Assembly (NCBI GenBank): GCA_902489595.1
Contig: CABUAS010000081.1
Location: 1 to 7,446 of the forward strand
Direction of reading: 5' to 3'
Source of the DNA: an uncultured Oscillospiraceae bacterium
GTDB lineage: Bacteria > Bacillota > Clostridia > Oscillospirales > Acutalibacteraceae
DNA: 7,446 nucleotides
A model generated the notes under the pieces. That model made no database searches. It was not told the origin of the DNA and saw nothing but the letters and a program-made list of their open reading frames with translations. Shown one piece after another: positions 1-5,695 of this stretch; the first letter of the stretch is position 1, and each line of letters starts with the position of its first letter. The translations under genes and the position numbers were made by a program.

Positions 1-78
1 GGACACCTCTGCATCGCAGAAGCACCGACCGAACCGACAGGTGAGACCCCCGCCCTACGAATATTATAAAAACTATAT
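1..78. other. Non-coding left-edge segment with short palindromes
   Basis: No convincing gene lies here. A small perfect hairpin is visible (TCTGC at 8-12, ATC loop, GCAGA at 16-20). CACC at 23-26 could pair with GGTG at 40-43 around a run of CCGA-like words. Bases 44-60 read, on the minus strand, as a G-rich stretch after TCGTAGGGC. It resembles the edge of a dispersed GC-rich intergenic repeat, but only one copy is in the window, so this is a guess. Bases 61-78 are AT-rich spacer. Confidence 0.25.
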
Positions 79-110
79 AAACAATAAAAAGCAGGGCAAA
101 AGCCCTGCTT
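79..110 (-). terminator. Intrinsic terminator of the large surface-protein gene
   Basis: A perfect 9-bp stem (AAGCAGGGC at 89-97 pairing with GCCCTGCTT at 102-110) closes a 4-base loop. On the minus strand it is followed by a U-rich tract, TTTTTATTGTTT (90 down to 79). It sits about 50 bases past the stop codon of the minus-strand gene ending at 162, so it most likely ends that transcript. Confidence 0.85.
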
Positions 111-155
111 ATAACCGGCGGGCACGGATTTGCCGTGGGGAGTCCCGCCTGTTAT
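111..155. repeat. GC-rich bulged stem-loop next to the terminator
   Basis: Nested inverted repeats fold this segment into one long hairpin. ATAAC (111-115) pairs with GTTAT (151-155), GGCGGG (117-122) with CCCGCC (144-149), and CACGG (123-127) with CCGTG (133-137), around a 5-base loop. There is a 6-base one-sided bulge at 138-143 and a single C/T mismatch. It has no U-tract of its own, so it is not a simple terminator. It may be a REP-like dispersed element or a 3' stabilising structure of the minus-strand mRNA; only one copy is seen. Confidence 0.5.
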
Positions 156-161
156 TTACAT

Positions 162-2735
162 TCAAATATAATTAAATTCTTTCAGTTTTTCATAAATTGC
201 CTGTGCAACAACTTTACCGCCTGTTTCCCTTTTCCAATGTGTTGAATCCATAAAAAATTCATCGGGAACAATACCTTTATCAAGTAATTTTTGTTCACCT
301 GAATCAATATCAAGTTCAGTACATACTGAATACGCATTTTTTATGAAATATTCACGCAGATTAAGAAAATGATTACCGAAATAATCCAGCATGTTTTTTT
401 CAAGAACAGCACTGTTTTCATCAGAGCAGGAACCCGCATCGCCCGATTTTTTAAAAGCAAGACCGACAATAATATAATCATCGCATCGGCAGTAATCAAT
501 AATTGCTTTAATTCTATCCGCGATATTTTTTGCCTTTGCAAAATCATTGCTCATTCCGCCTGCATAATCATTCGTTCCGATATAAATAATTAACGTCCCG
601 TCATTCCTGTAACTGCTCTGAAATTCAGTTTTTATAATTTCTCCCGCTTTAACGGCAACAGATTTTCCGCTTTCAGCACGGCTGAAATAATAATTTCCGT
701 TCTCATACGTAATAAATCCCAAAACTCCGTTTACGGTAACACAATTCACACCGCCTGTATCCTGACTGACTTTTGCCGTGCTGTTGCAAAAATCACTGCT
801 GACGGAAATTCTCACTTTTTCCTTATTTTCGGGAATGATAAAGTTTTCCTTAATTTTAATCTGATTGAGTCCTATTCTGTTTTGAAGATGAACGGCGCAA
901 TCTCCCTCTGCTGCATAATTTACTGCAACTGTATTATCATCAAGCAAATCATTAAGTTGAGGAAGATAATACGGACCTGCCGTCAGACTGTCACCGAGTG
1001 CATAAATTTTATTTATTTTAATATCGCTTTTATCAAGACTTTCAACAGATACCGTATGACGTCCTCCTGCAATAAAACGATTAACTGTTTTCATTGTAAA
1101 CGAATCATTCGGGCATTTTATATTAATTTTCTGAAAATTTATATACGGACTTCCGAGACTGCTTAACATATCAAATACAGAAACCTTAGCGGAATTAATA
1201 ACTATATCACCATTCAGAGAAGATGAAACTATATTGATTTTTTCAACATTTTCGGGTATTGCACAATCAATACTGTCAATATTATCTGATTTTATTGTAA
1301 CTTTTTCAACATTTATCGGTATCGAATCAATAAGGTTTGAATTACTGATTTGATAAGAAACTGCATTTTTATACTGCTCAAGACTGTAAATTTTTTCAAG
1401 TTTCGGGCAATTTGAAAAATCAGCCACTTCATCTTTTACAACTTCAGGATTAGCAAATGTGCCATTATTTTCAATCACTGCACTGTTTAAATTAACTGCA
1501 CCGTTAAACATTCGTGCAAAATTGTCATACAGATAAATATTTTCAGCAAATATAACATTTTTTACGACTGTATTGTCTTTAAATGTATCTCCTCGTAACT
1601 GAACAGGATATTCCCGATTATTATAATTCATTTTTGATGGGATATATATTTTTGACTCTGTGCCGCAGTAGTCGGAAATAAGCAGTTTTCCCTGAACAAC
1701 TGCAACACTGCCGAACATATCGGGGTCGGCAGCAACATAACTGTCATAAGGTAAAAAAGGATTCTCATTATCATTCATATTTCCAAAGCCGTATAGGATT
1801 TTTGCGGCGTGAATACGCAATGTTGCGCCCTGCGGATCGGCATAACCTTGTTCAGTGCCTGTAATCATGCCGTTATAATTCGCCCACTGCATGGATTCTC
1901 TTGCCCAATCCCTTATGCTGTTATAATCGTGATACTGCGAAATATCGGTATTCCTATAATCATCACTGCCGAGTTTGTTGTTTTCCTGTGCATATCTGAA
2001 TAAAAACGCTGCAGTTTCCTGCCTGCTGACATTATCATTCGGTCTGAATGTAATCTGATCTGTTATGCCGTTATTCAGCGCCCAGCACGCAGAATTGTAG
2101 TAATAAGCATCACGGCTGACATCTGTAAACGGATTATAATGAAACGGGTTGCTGTCATCATACGGACTGCCTGCCATACGGTACAAAATCGTAACAAGCA
2201 TTGACCTTGTAAGAGCCGTTTTCGGCGAAAACTGTGTGTAATAAGGCGGATTTGTGCCTGAAATAAAGCGGTTATAATACGAGGTATAAGCAACAAAATC
2301 ATTATAATATTCAAAGCCTGTCAAATCAGTAAAAGACAGTCTGAACAATTCTTCATCACAGTTTTCACACACAGCAATCTGAATATTATCTTCACTTTTC
2401 CACGACGTATCATGGCTGTATTTTTCGTAATTAAAAGAATTTACACAGTAAAACCCTGCCTTGTTTTTACCGTCATTAGCAGGATAATAATAAAAACATT
2501 TATATCCGCCGTCTTTTGTTTTAACGATATGCGGATAGCCCTCGTCAACACTGCCGTTATTGCCGAGATAGCAGGAATTCACAAAAAATCCGCCAAATTC
2601 ACTGCCGTTTATCAGATAATCGCTTATTTTATCTCCTGTTGTATAAATGCCGACTAGTGCACCTGTTTTGAATCTGTCAATCTCATAAATAACAAGATTG
2701 TCTGTTTTTTTCATCATAAACGATAAACGGTGCAT
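162..2735 (-). CDS. C-terminal part of frameshifted surface protein: end of propeller, three SLH repeats, LRR-like region, SGNH esterase
   Basis: This frame (857 codons from its first ATG) continues the gene that starts at 4062. The first ~10 residues are out-of-frame reading; true coding starts near residue 11, at the A7 run. No ribosome-binding site precedes its ATGs, so independent translation is unlikely. Residues 11-120 finish the sialidase-like propeller. About 133-318 are three SLH repeats (FTDL, FTDV and NTDI starts; TRSM, SRQE and LRIH at the usual TRAE positions), which in known proteins bind cell-wall polysaccharide. About 340-560 look like a BspA-type leucine-rich solenoid. About 575-855 are an SGNH/GDSL hydrolase: GDSLT with Ser583, GTND with Asn722, and DSTHW with Asp830 and His833 are all present. 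Residues ~624-712 are an insertion between the SGNH blocks. A terminator follows at 79-110. Expected role is an extracellular esterase anchored to the wall; the substrate is unknown. Confidence 0.75.
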   Translation of the reverse strand: MHRLSFMMKKTDNLVIYEIDRFKTGALVGIYTTGDKISDYLINGSEFGGFFVNSCYLGNNGSVDEGYPHIVKTKDGGYKCFYYYPANDGKNKAGFYCVNSFNYEKYSHDTSWKSEDNIQIAVCENCDEELFRLSFTDLTGFEYYNDFVAYTSYYNRFISGTNPPYYTQFSPKTALTRSMLVTILYRMAGSPYDDSNPFHYNPFTDVSRDAYYYNSACWALNNGITDQITFRPNDNVSRQETAAFLFRYAQENNKLGSDDYRNTDISQYHDYNSIRDWARESMQWANYNGMITGTEQGYADPQGATLRIHAAKILYGFGNMNDNENPFLPYDSYVAADPDMFGSVAVVQGKLLISDYCGTESKIYIPSKMNYNNREYPVQLRGDTFKDNTVVKNVIFAENIYLYDNFARMFNGAVNLNSAVIENNGTFANPEVVKDEVADFSNCPKLEKIYSLEQYKNAVSYQISNSNLIDSIPINVEKVTIKSDNIDSIDCAIPENVEKINIVSSSLNGDIVINSAKVSVFDMLSSLGSPYINFQKINIKCPNDSFTMKTVNRFIAGGRHTVSVESLDKSDIKINKIYALGDSLTAGPYYLPQLNDLLDDNTVAVNYAAEGDCAVHLQNRIGLNQIKIKENFIIPENKEKVRISVSSDFCNSTAKVSQDTGGVNCVTVNGVLGFITYENGNYYFSRAESGKSVAVKAGEIIKTEFQSSYRNDGTLIIYIGTNDYAGGMSNDFAKAKNIADRIKAIIDYCRCDDYIIVGLAFKKSGDAGSCSDENSAVLEKNMLDYFGNHFLNLREYFIKNAYSVCTELDIDSGEQKLLDKGIVPDEFFMDSTHWKRETGGKVVAQAIYEKLKEFNYI

Positions 2736-4062
2736 TTACCATCTGCGAATTCTTATCAACTGTTTTCAATGACTTTTCACCGACAAATGTTTTGCCGTCA
2801 TCAACACTTATGCTTGCTGAAATTCCGCCTGCCCGCTGAACACTTAAAATATTGCCGTTTCTCAGTTTAACAAAATCATATTCACCGTTATCCTTAAGCG
2901 AAAATGACGATGAGAAATCAGCGCTTACAAACGTTTTGCCGTTATCGGTGCTGTATGCAATGGAGGATATTTCTTTTCTGTCTTTATCAAAATAAGATGT
3001 AAAAATTCTACCGTCATCAAGAACTCTCGGCCTTTGAAGTCTGTAATTTTCAGCAATTTCACCGTCAAGAATAAAATTCTCAAGTTCCCACGAAATACCG
3101 TTGTCTGTACTTCTCAGAAATTTGGTAACAACATCATTGTCATTTTCGCCAACCATAAGGCAAATTACAATATCGCCGTTATCCGTCTGAAAAGCACCGT
3201 CCATCGTAAAGCAAAAGCCCTCTGTTTTTGTATCATACACAACACTGCTTTCACTCCAGTTTTCCAAATCCTTTGAAGTACGCACACGTATACAACCGTC
3301 ATATACGGTATGAGATGACTGGGAGGCATAAAACCAATAATACATATCATCTGTTTTATTGTAAAAAATAGTTTTGGTTGCCCATGCCTCATAACTGTCT
3401 TCGTTTTCCCAGCATTTCGTTATGGTTGAATTATCAAAAACAGGAGCATTTACAGACACAAGGTCGTAGACATTAAGTCTTTTTTCAAAATCCGAAACTG
3501 TGTTTTTATCAAACACAAACTCCCACGGAATAAAGCGCAGATAAACATACATCCCCTCTTTTTTTGTTACAATAAAGGATTTGCAGGTTGCATCACTGTC
3601 AGCATTATTTTCGGGTGAAAGTGAAGCGGAATTGACCGAACCGATAAATTTGCCGTTTTTATCATATTCATAAACACGCAGATCAAGATTTGGAATTTTT
3701 TTGCCGTTTGCATCATATACGTCTGTGGAATCAAAAGTAAATGCGCTTCCGAAAGGCAGATATAAAAGTTTTCTTGTTACAAGCTGTTTCATTTTATTTG
3801 TTCCGGTAACGGTTTCATCGGATGTTTCGGTAATTATACCCGTTTCAGGGTCAACACCGCCGAGCATCAGAAAAGAGCCATTCAAGCCGCTGTTTTTATC
3901 GGCAGCAAGATTTTTAAGAACATAGCCGCTGTAAAAATCTTCATTTTTCATTAAATGCTTATTGACCGAAGGGCAGGAATTTCCTGTATCGGCATAAGCA
4001 GTATAACCAAAAAGACTTATCATCATAACGAATGACAAAAACGCACTTAAAAACCTTTTCAT
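2683..4062 (-). CDS. N-terminal part of frameshifted surface protein: signal peptide and sialidase-like Asp-box propeller
   Basis: The start chosen is the ATG at 4062, with GGAGG six bases upstream (4069-4073). An in-frame ATG at 4128 lies upstream of the predicted promoter's -10 box and cannot be used from it. The product has 459 residues as read. Residues 1-24 are a signal peptide (MKR, hydrophobic core, cleavage after AYA). Asp-box motifs follow at about 318-325 (STDNGISW), 371-378 (STDNGKTF) and 419-426 (SVDDGKTF), with a weaker SKDLENWS at 263-270. This pattern is typical of sialidase/BNR beta-propellers, but I could not assign the full sialidase catalytic set, so 'sialidase-like' is as far as the evidence goes. 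After residue 452 the frame runs into seven unrelated residues and a stop. Deleting one A from the A7 run continues the propeller into the downstream frame, giving a 1299-residue protein spanning 162-4062. As read, the product would be secreted but lack the SLH anchor and the esterase. Confidence 0.78.
   Translation of the reverse strand: MKRFLSAFLSFVMMISLFGYTAYADTGNSCPSVNKHLMKNEDFYSGYVLKNLAADKNSGLNGSFLMLGGVDPETGIITETSDETVTGTNKMKQLVTRKLLYLPFGSAFTFDSTDVYDANGKKIPNLDLRVYEYDKNGKFIGSVNSASLSPENNADSDATCKSFIVTKKEGMYVYLRFIPWEFVFDKNTVSDFEKRLNVYDLVSVNAPVFDNSTITKCWENEDSYEAWATKTIFYNKTDDMYYWFYASQSSHTVYDGCIRVRTSKDLENWSESSVVYDTKTEGFCFTMDGAFQTDNGDIVICLMVGENDNDVVTKFLRSTDNGISWELENFILDGEIAENYRLQRPRVLDDGRIFTSYFDKDRKEISSIAYSTDNGKTFVSADFSSSFSLKDNGEYDFVKLRNGNILSVQRAGGISASISVDDGKTFVGEKSLKTVDKNSQMVNAPFIVYDEKNRQSCYL
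2705..2711 (-). other. A7 homopolymer frameshift site joining the two halves of the surface-protein gene
   Basis: The coding (minus) strand reads GATG, seven A, then CAGACAATC. With seven A the upstream frame ends at a TGA 20 codon positions past the local VNAPF sequence; with six A it reads ...VYDEKTDNLVIYEI... straight into the downstream frame. Domain continuity (propeller on both sides, anchor and enzyme only downstream) says that the two frames were one gene. The cause could be an assembly or sequencing indel, a true inactivating mutation, or phase variation or slippage. Confidence 0.85.
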
Positions 4063-4068
4063 ACCCGA

Positions 4069-4073
4069 CCTCC
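4069..4073 (-). promoter_or_regulatory. Ribosome-binding site that fixes the surface-protein start
   Basis: GGAGG on the minus strand lies six bases before the ATG at 4062. It decides in favour of this start over the in-frame ATG 22 codons upstream, and it places the signal peptide at the exact N-terminus. Confidence 0.85.
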
Positions 4074-4093
4074 GAATAACATTGTGCACACAT

Positions 4094-4122
4094 ATATTAG
4101 TCCACAATGGACTTTTTGTCAA
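4094..4122 (-). promoter_or_regulatory. Sigma-A-type promoter for the surface-protein gene
   Basis: On the minus strand a consensus TTGACA -35 box (4122-4117) and a TAATAT -10 box (4099-4094) are separated by exactly 17 bases. Transcription should begin near 4087, inside an 8-base palindrome TGTGCACA (4083-4090), leaving a leader of about 25 bases. Operator 1 fills the spacer, so binding there should block RNA polymerase. Confidence 0.82.
4099..4113. promoter_or_regulatory. Operator 1, AGTCC-N5-GGACT palindrome
   Basis: AGTCCACAATGGACT is an inverted repeat (the arms extend to AGTCCA/TGGACT around CAA). It lies between the -35 and -10 boxes of the leftward promoter and touches its -10 box. 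It shares both 5-base arms and the 5-base spacing with operator 2. The likely ligand is the XRE protein encoded at 4167-4388; this is inferred from position and symmetry. Confidence 0.75.
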
Positions 4123-4143
4123 GTCCATATCGGACTATATAGT
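4116..4143 (+). promoter_or_regulatory. Probable promoter for the XRE repressor gene
   Basis: A TTGTCA -35-like box (4116-4121) and a TATAGT -10-like box (4138-4143) are 16 bases apart, on the opposite strand to the leftward promoter. The two -35 boxes overlap almost completely, so polymerase binding at one probably excludes the other. The spacer is filled by operator 2. It matches consensus less well than the leftward promoter. Confidence 0.6.
4122..4136. promoter_or_regulatory. Operator 2, AGTCC-N5-GGACT palindrome
   Basis: AGTCCATATCGGACT repeats the arms and spacing of operator 1, with its centre 23 bases away, roughly two helical turns. It lies in the spacer of the rightward promoter, so the repressor would likely control its own gene as well as the leftward one. 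Confidence 0.75.
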
Positions 4144-4152
4144 AATATTTTA

Positions 4153-4158
4153 AAGGGG
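4153..4158 (+). promoter_or_regulatory. Ribosome-binding site of the XRE repressor gene
   Basis: AAGGGG lies eight bases before the ATG at 4167. An in-frame GTG at 4158 starts on the last G of this site, so it is not a credible start. Confidence 0.65.
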
Positions 4159-4166
4159 TGTGCTTT

Positions 4167-4388
4167 ATGGATTATGTTGACAGACTCACTGCCATGCGGC
4201 AGGACAGAGATATCAGCCAAAAAGAAATTGCACGCATTTTAAACTGCCAGCAATCGGCAATCTCAAAATACGAAAGAAAGTTAAGGGAATATAAAATCAA
4301 GGATATAATTATCCTTTGCGAATTCTACAATGTATCGGCAGATTATATCCTCGGTCTGCCCAATGATATGCCGTATCCTAAAAGATAA
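4167..4388 (+). CDS. Small XRE/HTH_3-family transcriptional repressor
   Basis: A 73-residue single-domain DNA-binding protein. The helix-turn-helix is plain: SQKEIARIL (17-25) as the first helix, then QQSAISKYERKL (28-39) as the recognition helix, followed by the IILCEFYNVSADYILGL (47-63) typical of Cro/C1-type (XRE) regulators. Apart from this there are only about 10 C-terminal residues, so no sensor domain is visible; it may respond to an unseen ligand or partner, or act by level alone. It is transcribed away from the giant surface-protein gene across a shared region holding two matched palindromes, which fits a dimer that represses both promoters. Its stop codon lies just before two terminator hairpins. 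The family call is firm; the target genes are inferred from layout. An antitoxin role was considered, but no toxin-like partner is adjacent. Confidence 0.88.
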   Translation: MDYVDRLTAMRQDRDISQKEIARILNCQQSAISKYERKLREYKIKDIIILCEFYNVSADYILGLPNDMPYPKR

Positions 4389-4414
4389 AAAAACGGGCAA
4401 TTCGTGAATTGCCC
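4387..4414 (-). terminator. Second terminator of the ACT-hom-lysC operon
   Basis: A perfect 8-bp stem GGGCAATT (4395-4402)/AATTGCCC (4407-4414) has a CGTG loop. On the minus strand it is followed by one G and then seven T (4393-4387). It ends transcripts coming from lysC that pass the first hairpin at 4424-4449. On the plus strand it has no T-run. It starts only six bases after the XRE stop codon. The palindrome may also be a dispersed repeat, which one copy cannot show. Confidence 0.75.
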
Positions 4415-4417
4415 TAC

Positions 4418-4457
4418 AAAAACAGCACCCGTCAAATATGACGGGTGCTCAGTTTTT
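4418..4457. terminator. Bidirectional intrinsic terminator between the XRE gene and lysC
   Basis: A perfect 11-bp stem AGCACCCGTCA (4424-4434)/TGACGGGTGCT (4439-4449) has an AATA loop. T5 (4453-4457) follows on the plus strand, and on the minus strand a T5 tract (plus-strand A5 at 4418-4422) follows the stem. It can therefore stop both the rightward XRE transcript and the leftward lysC transcript, whose stop codon is about 20 bases away. Confidence 0.88.
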
Positions 4458-4470
4458 ATAATGATATTAA

Positions 4471-4944
4471 TTAATCATTCGGAATGAAAGCATTATGAAC
4501 GGCTGAAACCGCACGGTCTGCCTCATCTGCGTCAATGATTACGGAAATCTTGATTTCAGATGTTGAAATCATCTGAATATTGATGTTCTGAGAATAAAGA
4601 GCCTCAAACATTTTTGATGCCGTGCCGGGGTGAGATTCCATACCTGCGCCGACGATTGAAACCTTGGCAACATTAGTTACACACTTGATTTCCTTGCCTG
4701 CTACATCAACCATATCATTAAGAAGCTCAACAGCAACAGGGCCGTTTTCCTTTGATACCGTAAATGTTAAATCCTTTGTACCGTCTCTGCCTACTGATTG
4801 AAGAATAATATCAACATTCATATTCTTCTGTGCAAGCTTTGTGAACACCTTAAAGGCTACGCCCGGATTATCTTCAAGACCTATTACTGAAATAAGTGCT
4901 ACATCCTTATCCTTAGTAACACCTCTGATAAGCATTTTTTCCAT
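4471..4944 (-). CDS. lysC: Aspartate kinase beta subunit from an internal in-frame start of lysC (predicted)
   Basis: ATG codon 246 of lysC (4944-4942) is preceded on the coding strand by AAGGAGAAGG (4959-4950), a strong ribosome-binding sequence that ends five bases before it. Translation from it gives 157 residues made of just the two ACT domains. In Bacillus subtilis aspartokinase II and in Corynebacterium the same gene yields such an overlapping regulatory beta subunit, giving an alpha2beta2 enzyme. Here the site and the domain boundary coincide. A chance purine-rich codon run (KEKVKMEK) is the alternative. This is predicted, not shown. Confidence 0.62.
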   Translation of the reverse strand: MEKMLIRGVTKDKDVALISVIGLEDNPGVAFKVFTKLAQKNMNVDIILQSVGRDGTKDLTFTVSKENGPVAVELLNDMVDVAGKEIKCVTNVAKVSIVGAGMESHPGTASKMFEALYSQNINIQMISTSEIKISVIIDADEADRAVSAVHNAFIPND

Positions 4945-5679
4945 TTTTACCTTCTCCTTAACAATAGTTCCCGGAACGGGATTAAGTGATGAAAGAACCT
5001 CAAGTTCAACTGAATATTTTTTTGCCATTTCAACAGACCTGTTGTTGAGCACCTGAGCACCGAGAGTTGCAAGCTCAAGCATTTCATCATAAGTGATTTC
5101 ATCAAGTTTCTGTGCATTTTCAACTTTTCTCGGATCAGCAGTATAAACGCCCTCAACATCAGTGAAAATCTGGCATTTATCTGCGTGAAGAGATGCCGCA
5201 ATAGCAACTGCCGAAGTATCAGAGCCGCCACGTCCGAGCGTAGTTAAATCGTCATAGCGATTGATTCCCTGAAAGCCTGCAACAACACAGATATTATGCT
5301 TTGCAAGTTCTGCCTGCAGTCTGTTTGTTTTAATATTCTTAATGCGTGATGCACCGTAAACCGAATTTGTGTTAAAGCCTGCCTGCCAGCCTAAAAGCGA
5401 AATAACGGGAAAACCGAGTTTTTCAATAGCCATTGCAAGCAATGAAATTGAAATCTGCTCGCCTGCTGCCAAAAGCTGGTCCATTTCACGCTTTGCGGCA
5501 TTGGGGTTAATTTCGTTTGCCTTTTCAATCAAATCATCGGTTGTATCACCCTGTGCAGATACAACAACCACAACATCATTGCCTGCCTTGTAAGTATCCG
5601 TAACAATTTTTGCCACGTTCATAACTCTGTCAGCATTGGCAACCGATGATCCGCCGAATTTCTGAACAATCAGCGACAT
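4471..5679 (-). CDS. lysC: Aspartate kinase (aspartokinase), alpha subunit
   Basis: Phosphorylates L-aspartate with ATP to 4-aspartyl phosphate, the committed first step to lysine, threonine and methionine, in the cytoplasm. The 402 residues match the usual length of the single-function bacterial enzyme. The kinase domain (1-~245) has KFGGSS (7-12, Lys7), Glu74 in GEQ, GRGGSDTSA (149-157) and TDVEGVYTADPR (173-184). Two ACT domains follow: one near 264-310 with DNPGVA, and one near 340-400 with SHPGTA and the STSEIKIS segment. These bind feedback inhibitors in relatives. The start has AGGAGG (5693-5688) eight bases upstream. It lies 16 bases after hom, so it is co-transcribed; tandem terminators follow. 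No lysine riboswitch is seen directly in front. An internal start for a beta subunit is listed separately. The bare ND C-terminus shows no sign of truncation. The gene symbol follows the B. subtilis single-function enzyme; other clostridial names (ask, dapG) are possible. Confidence 0.96.
   Translation of the reverse strand: MSLIVQKFGGSSVANADRVMNVAKIVTDTYKAGNDVVVVVSAQGDTTDDLIEKANEINPNAAKREMDQLLAAGEQISISLLAMAIEKLGFPVISLLGWQAGFNTNSVYGASRIKNIKTNRLQAELAKHNICVVAGFQGINRYDDLTTLGRGGSDTSAVAIAASLHADKCQIFTDVEGVYTADPRKVENAQKLDEITYDEMLELATLGAQVLNNRSVEMAKKYSVELEVLSSLNPVPGTIVKEKVKMEKMLIRGVTKDKDVALISVIGLEDNPGVAFKVFTKLAQKNMNVDIILQSVGRDGTKDLTFTVSKENGPVAVELLNDMVDVAGKEIKCVTNVAKVSIVGAGMESHPGTASKMFEALYSQNINIQMISTSEIKISVIIDADEADRAVSAVHNAFIPND
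4950..4959 (-). promoter_or_regulatory. Internal ribosome-binding site in lysC
   Basis: The coding strand reads AAGGAGAAGG, containing two overlapping Shine-Dalgarno cores: AAGGAG nine bases, and GAAGG five bases, before ATG codon 246. It is as good as the sites in front of hom and lysC themselves. Confidence 0.6.
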
Positions 5680-5695
5680 ATAAATATCCTCCTTA

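Noticed and set aside
369..1166. Short plus-strand reading frames inside the surface-protein gene
   Set aside because: They show no ribosome-binding sites or recognisable domains, and their isoleucine/cysteine-rich composition is typical of antisense shadows of the minus-strand gene.
2700..2715. Programmed -1 ribosomal frameshift at A AAA AAC
   Set aside because: The classic slippery heptamer is present in the upstream frame, but joining the two long frames needs +1 (or -2). A -1 shift reaches a stop after about 16 codons.
4063..4128. Longer N-terminus of the surface protein from the ATG at 4128
   Set aside because: That start lies upstream of the predicted transcription start and across the operator and promoter boxes, and it would bury the signal peptide. 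The ATG at 4062 has GGAGG at proper spacing.
4158..4166. GTG start of the XRE gene at 4158
   Set aside because: It overlaps the ribosome-binding sequence AAGGGG. The ATG at 4167 has the right spacing.
4167..4388. XRE protein as antitoxin of a toxin-antitoxin pair
   Set aside because: No small toxin-like gene lies next to it. The partner across the divergent promoter is a giant secreted enzyme.
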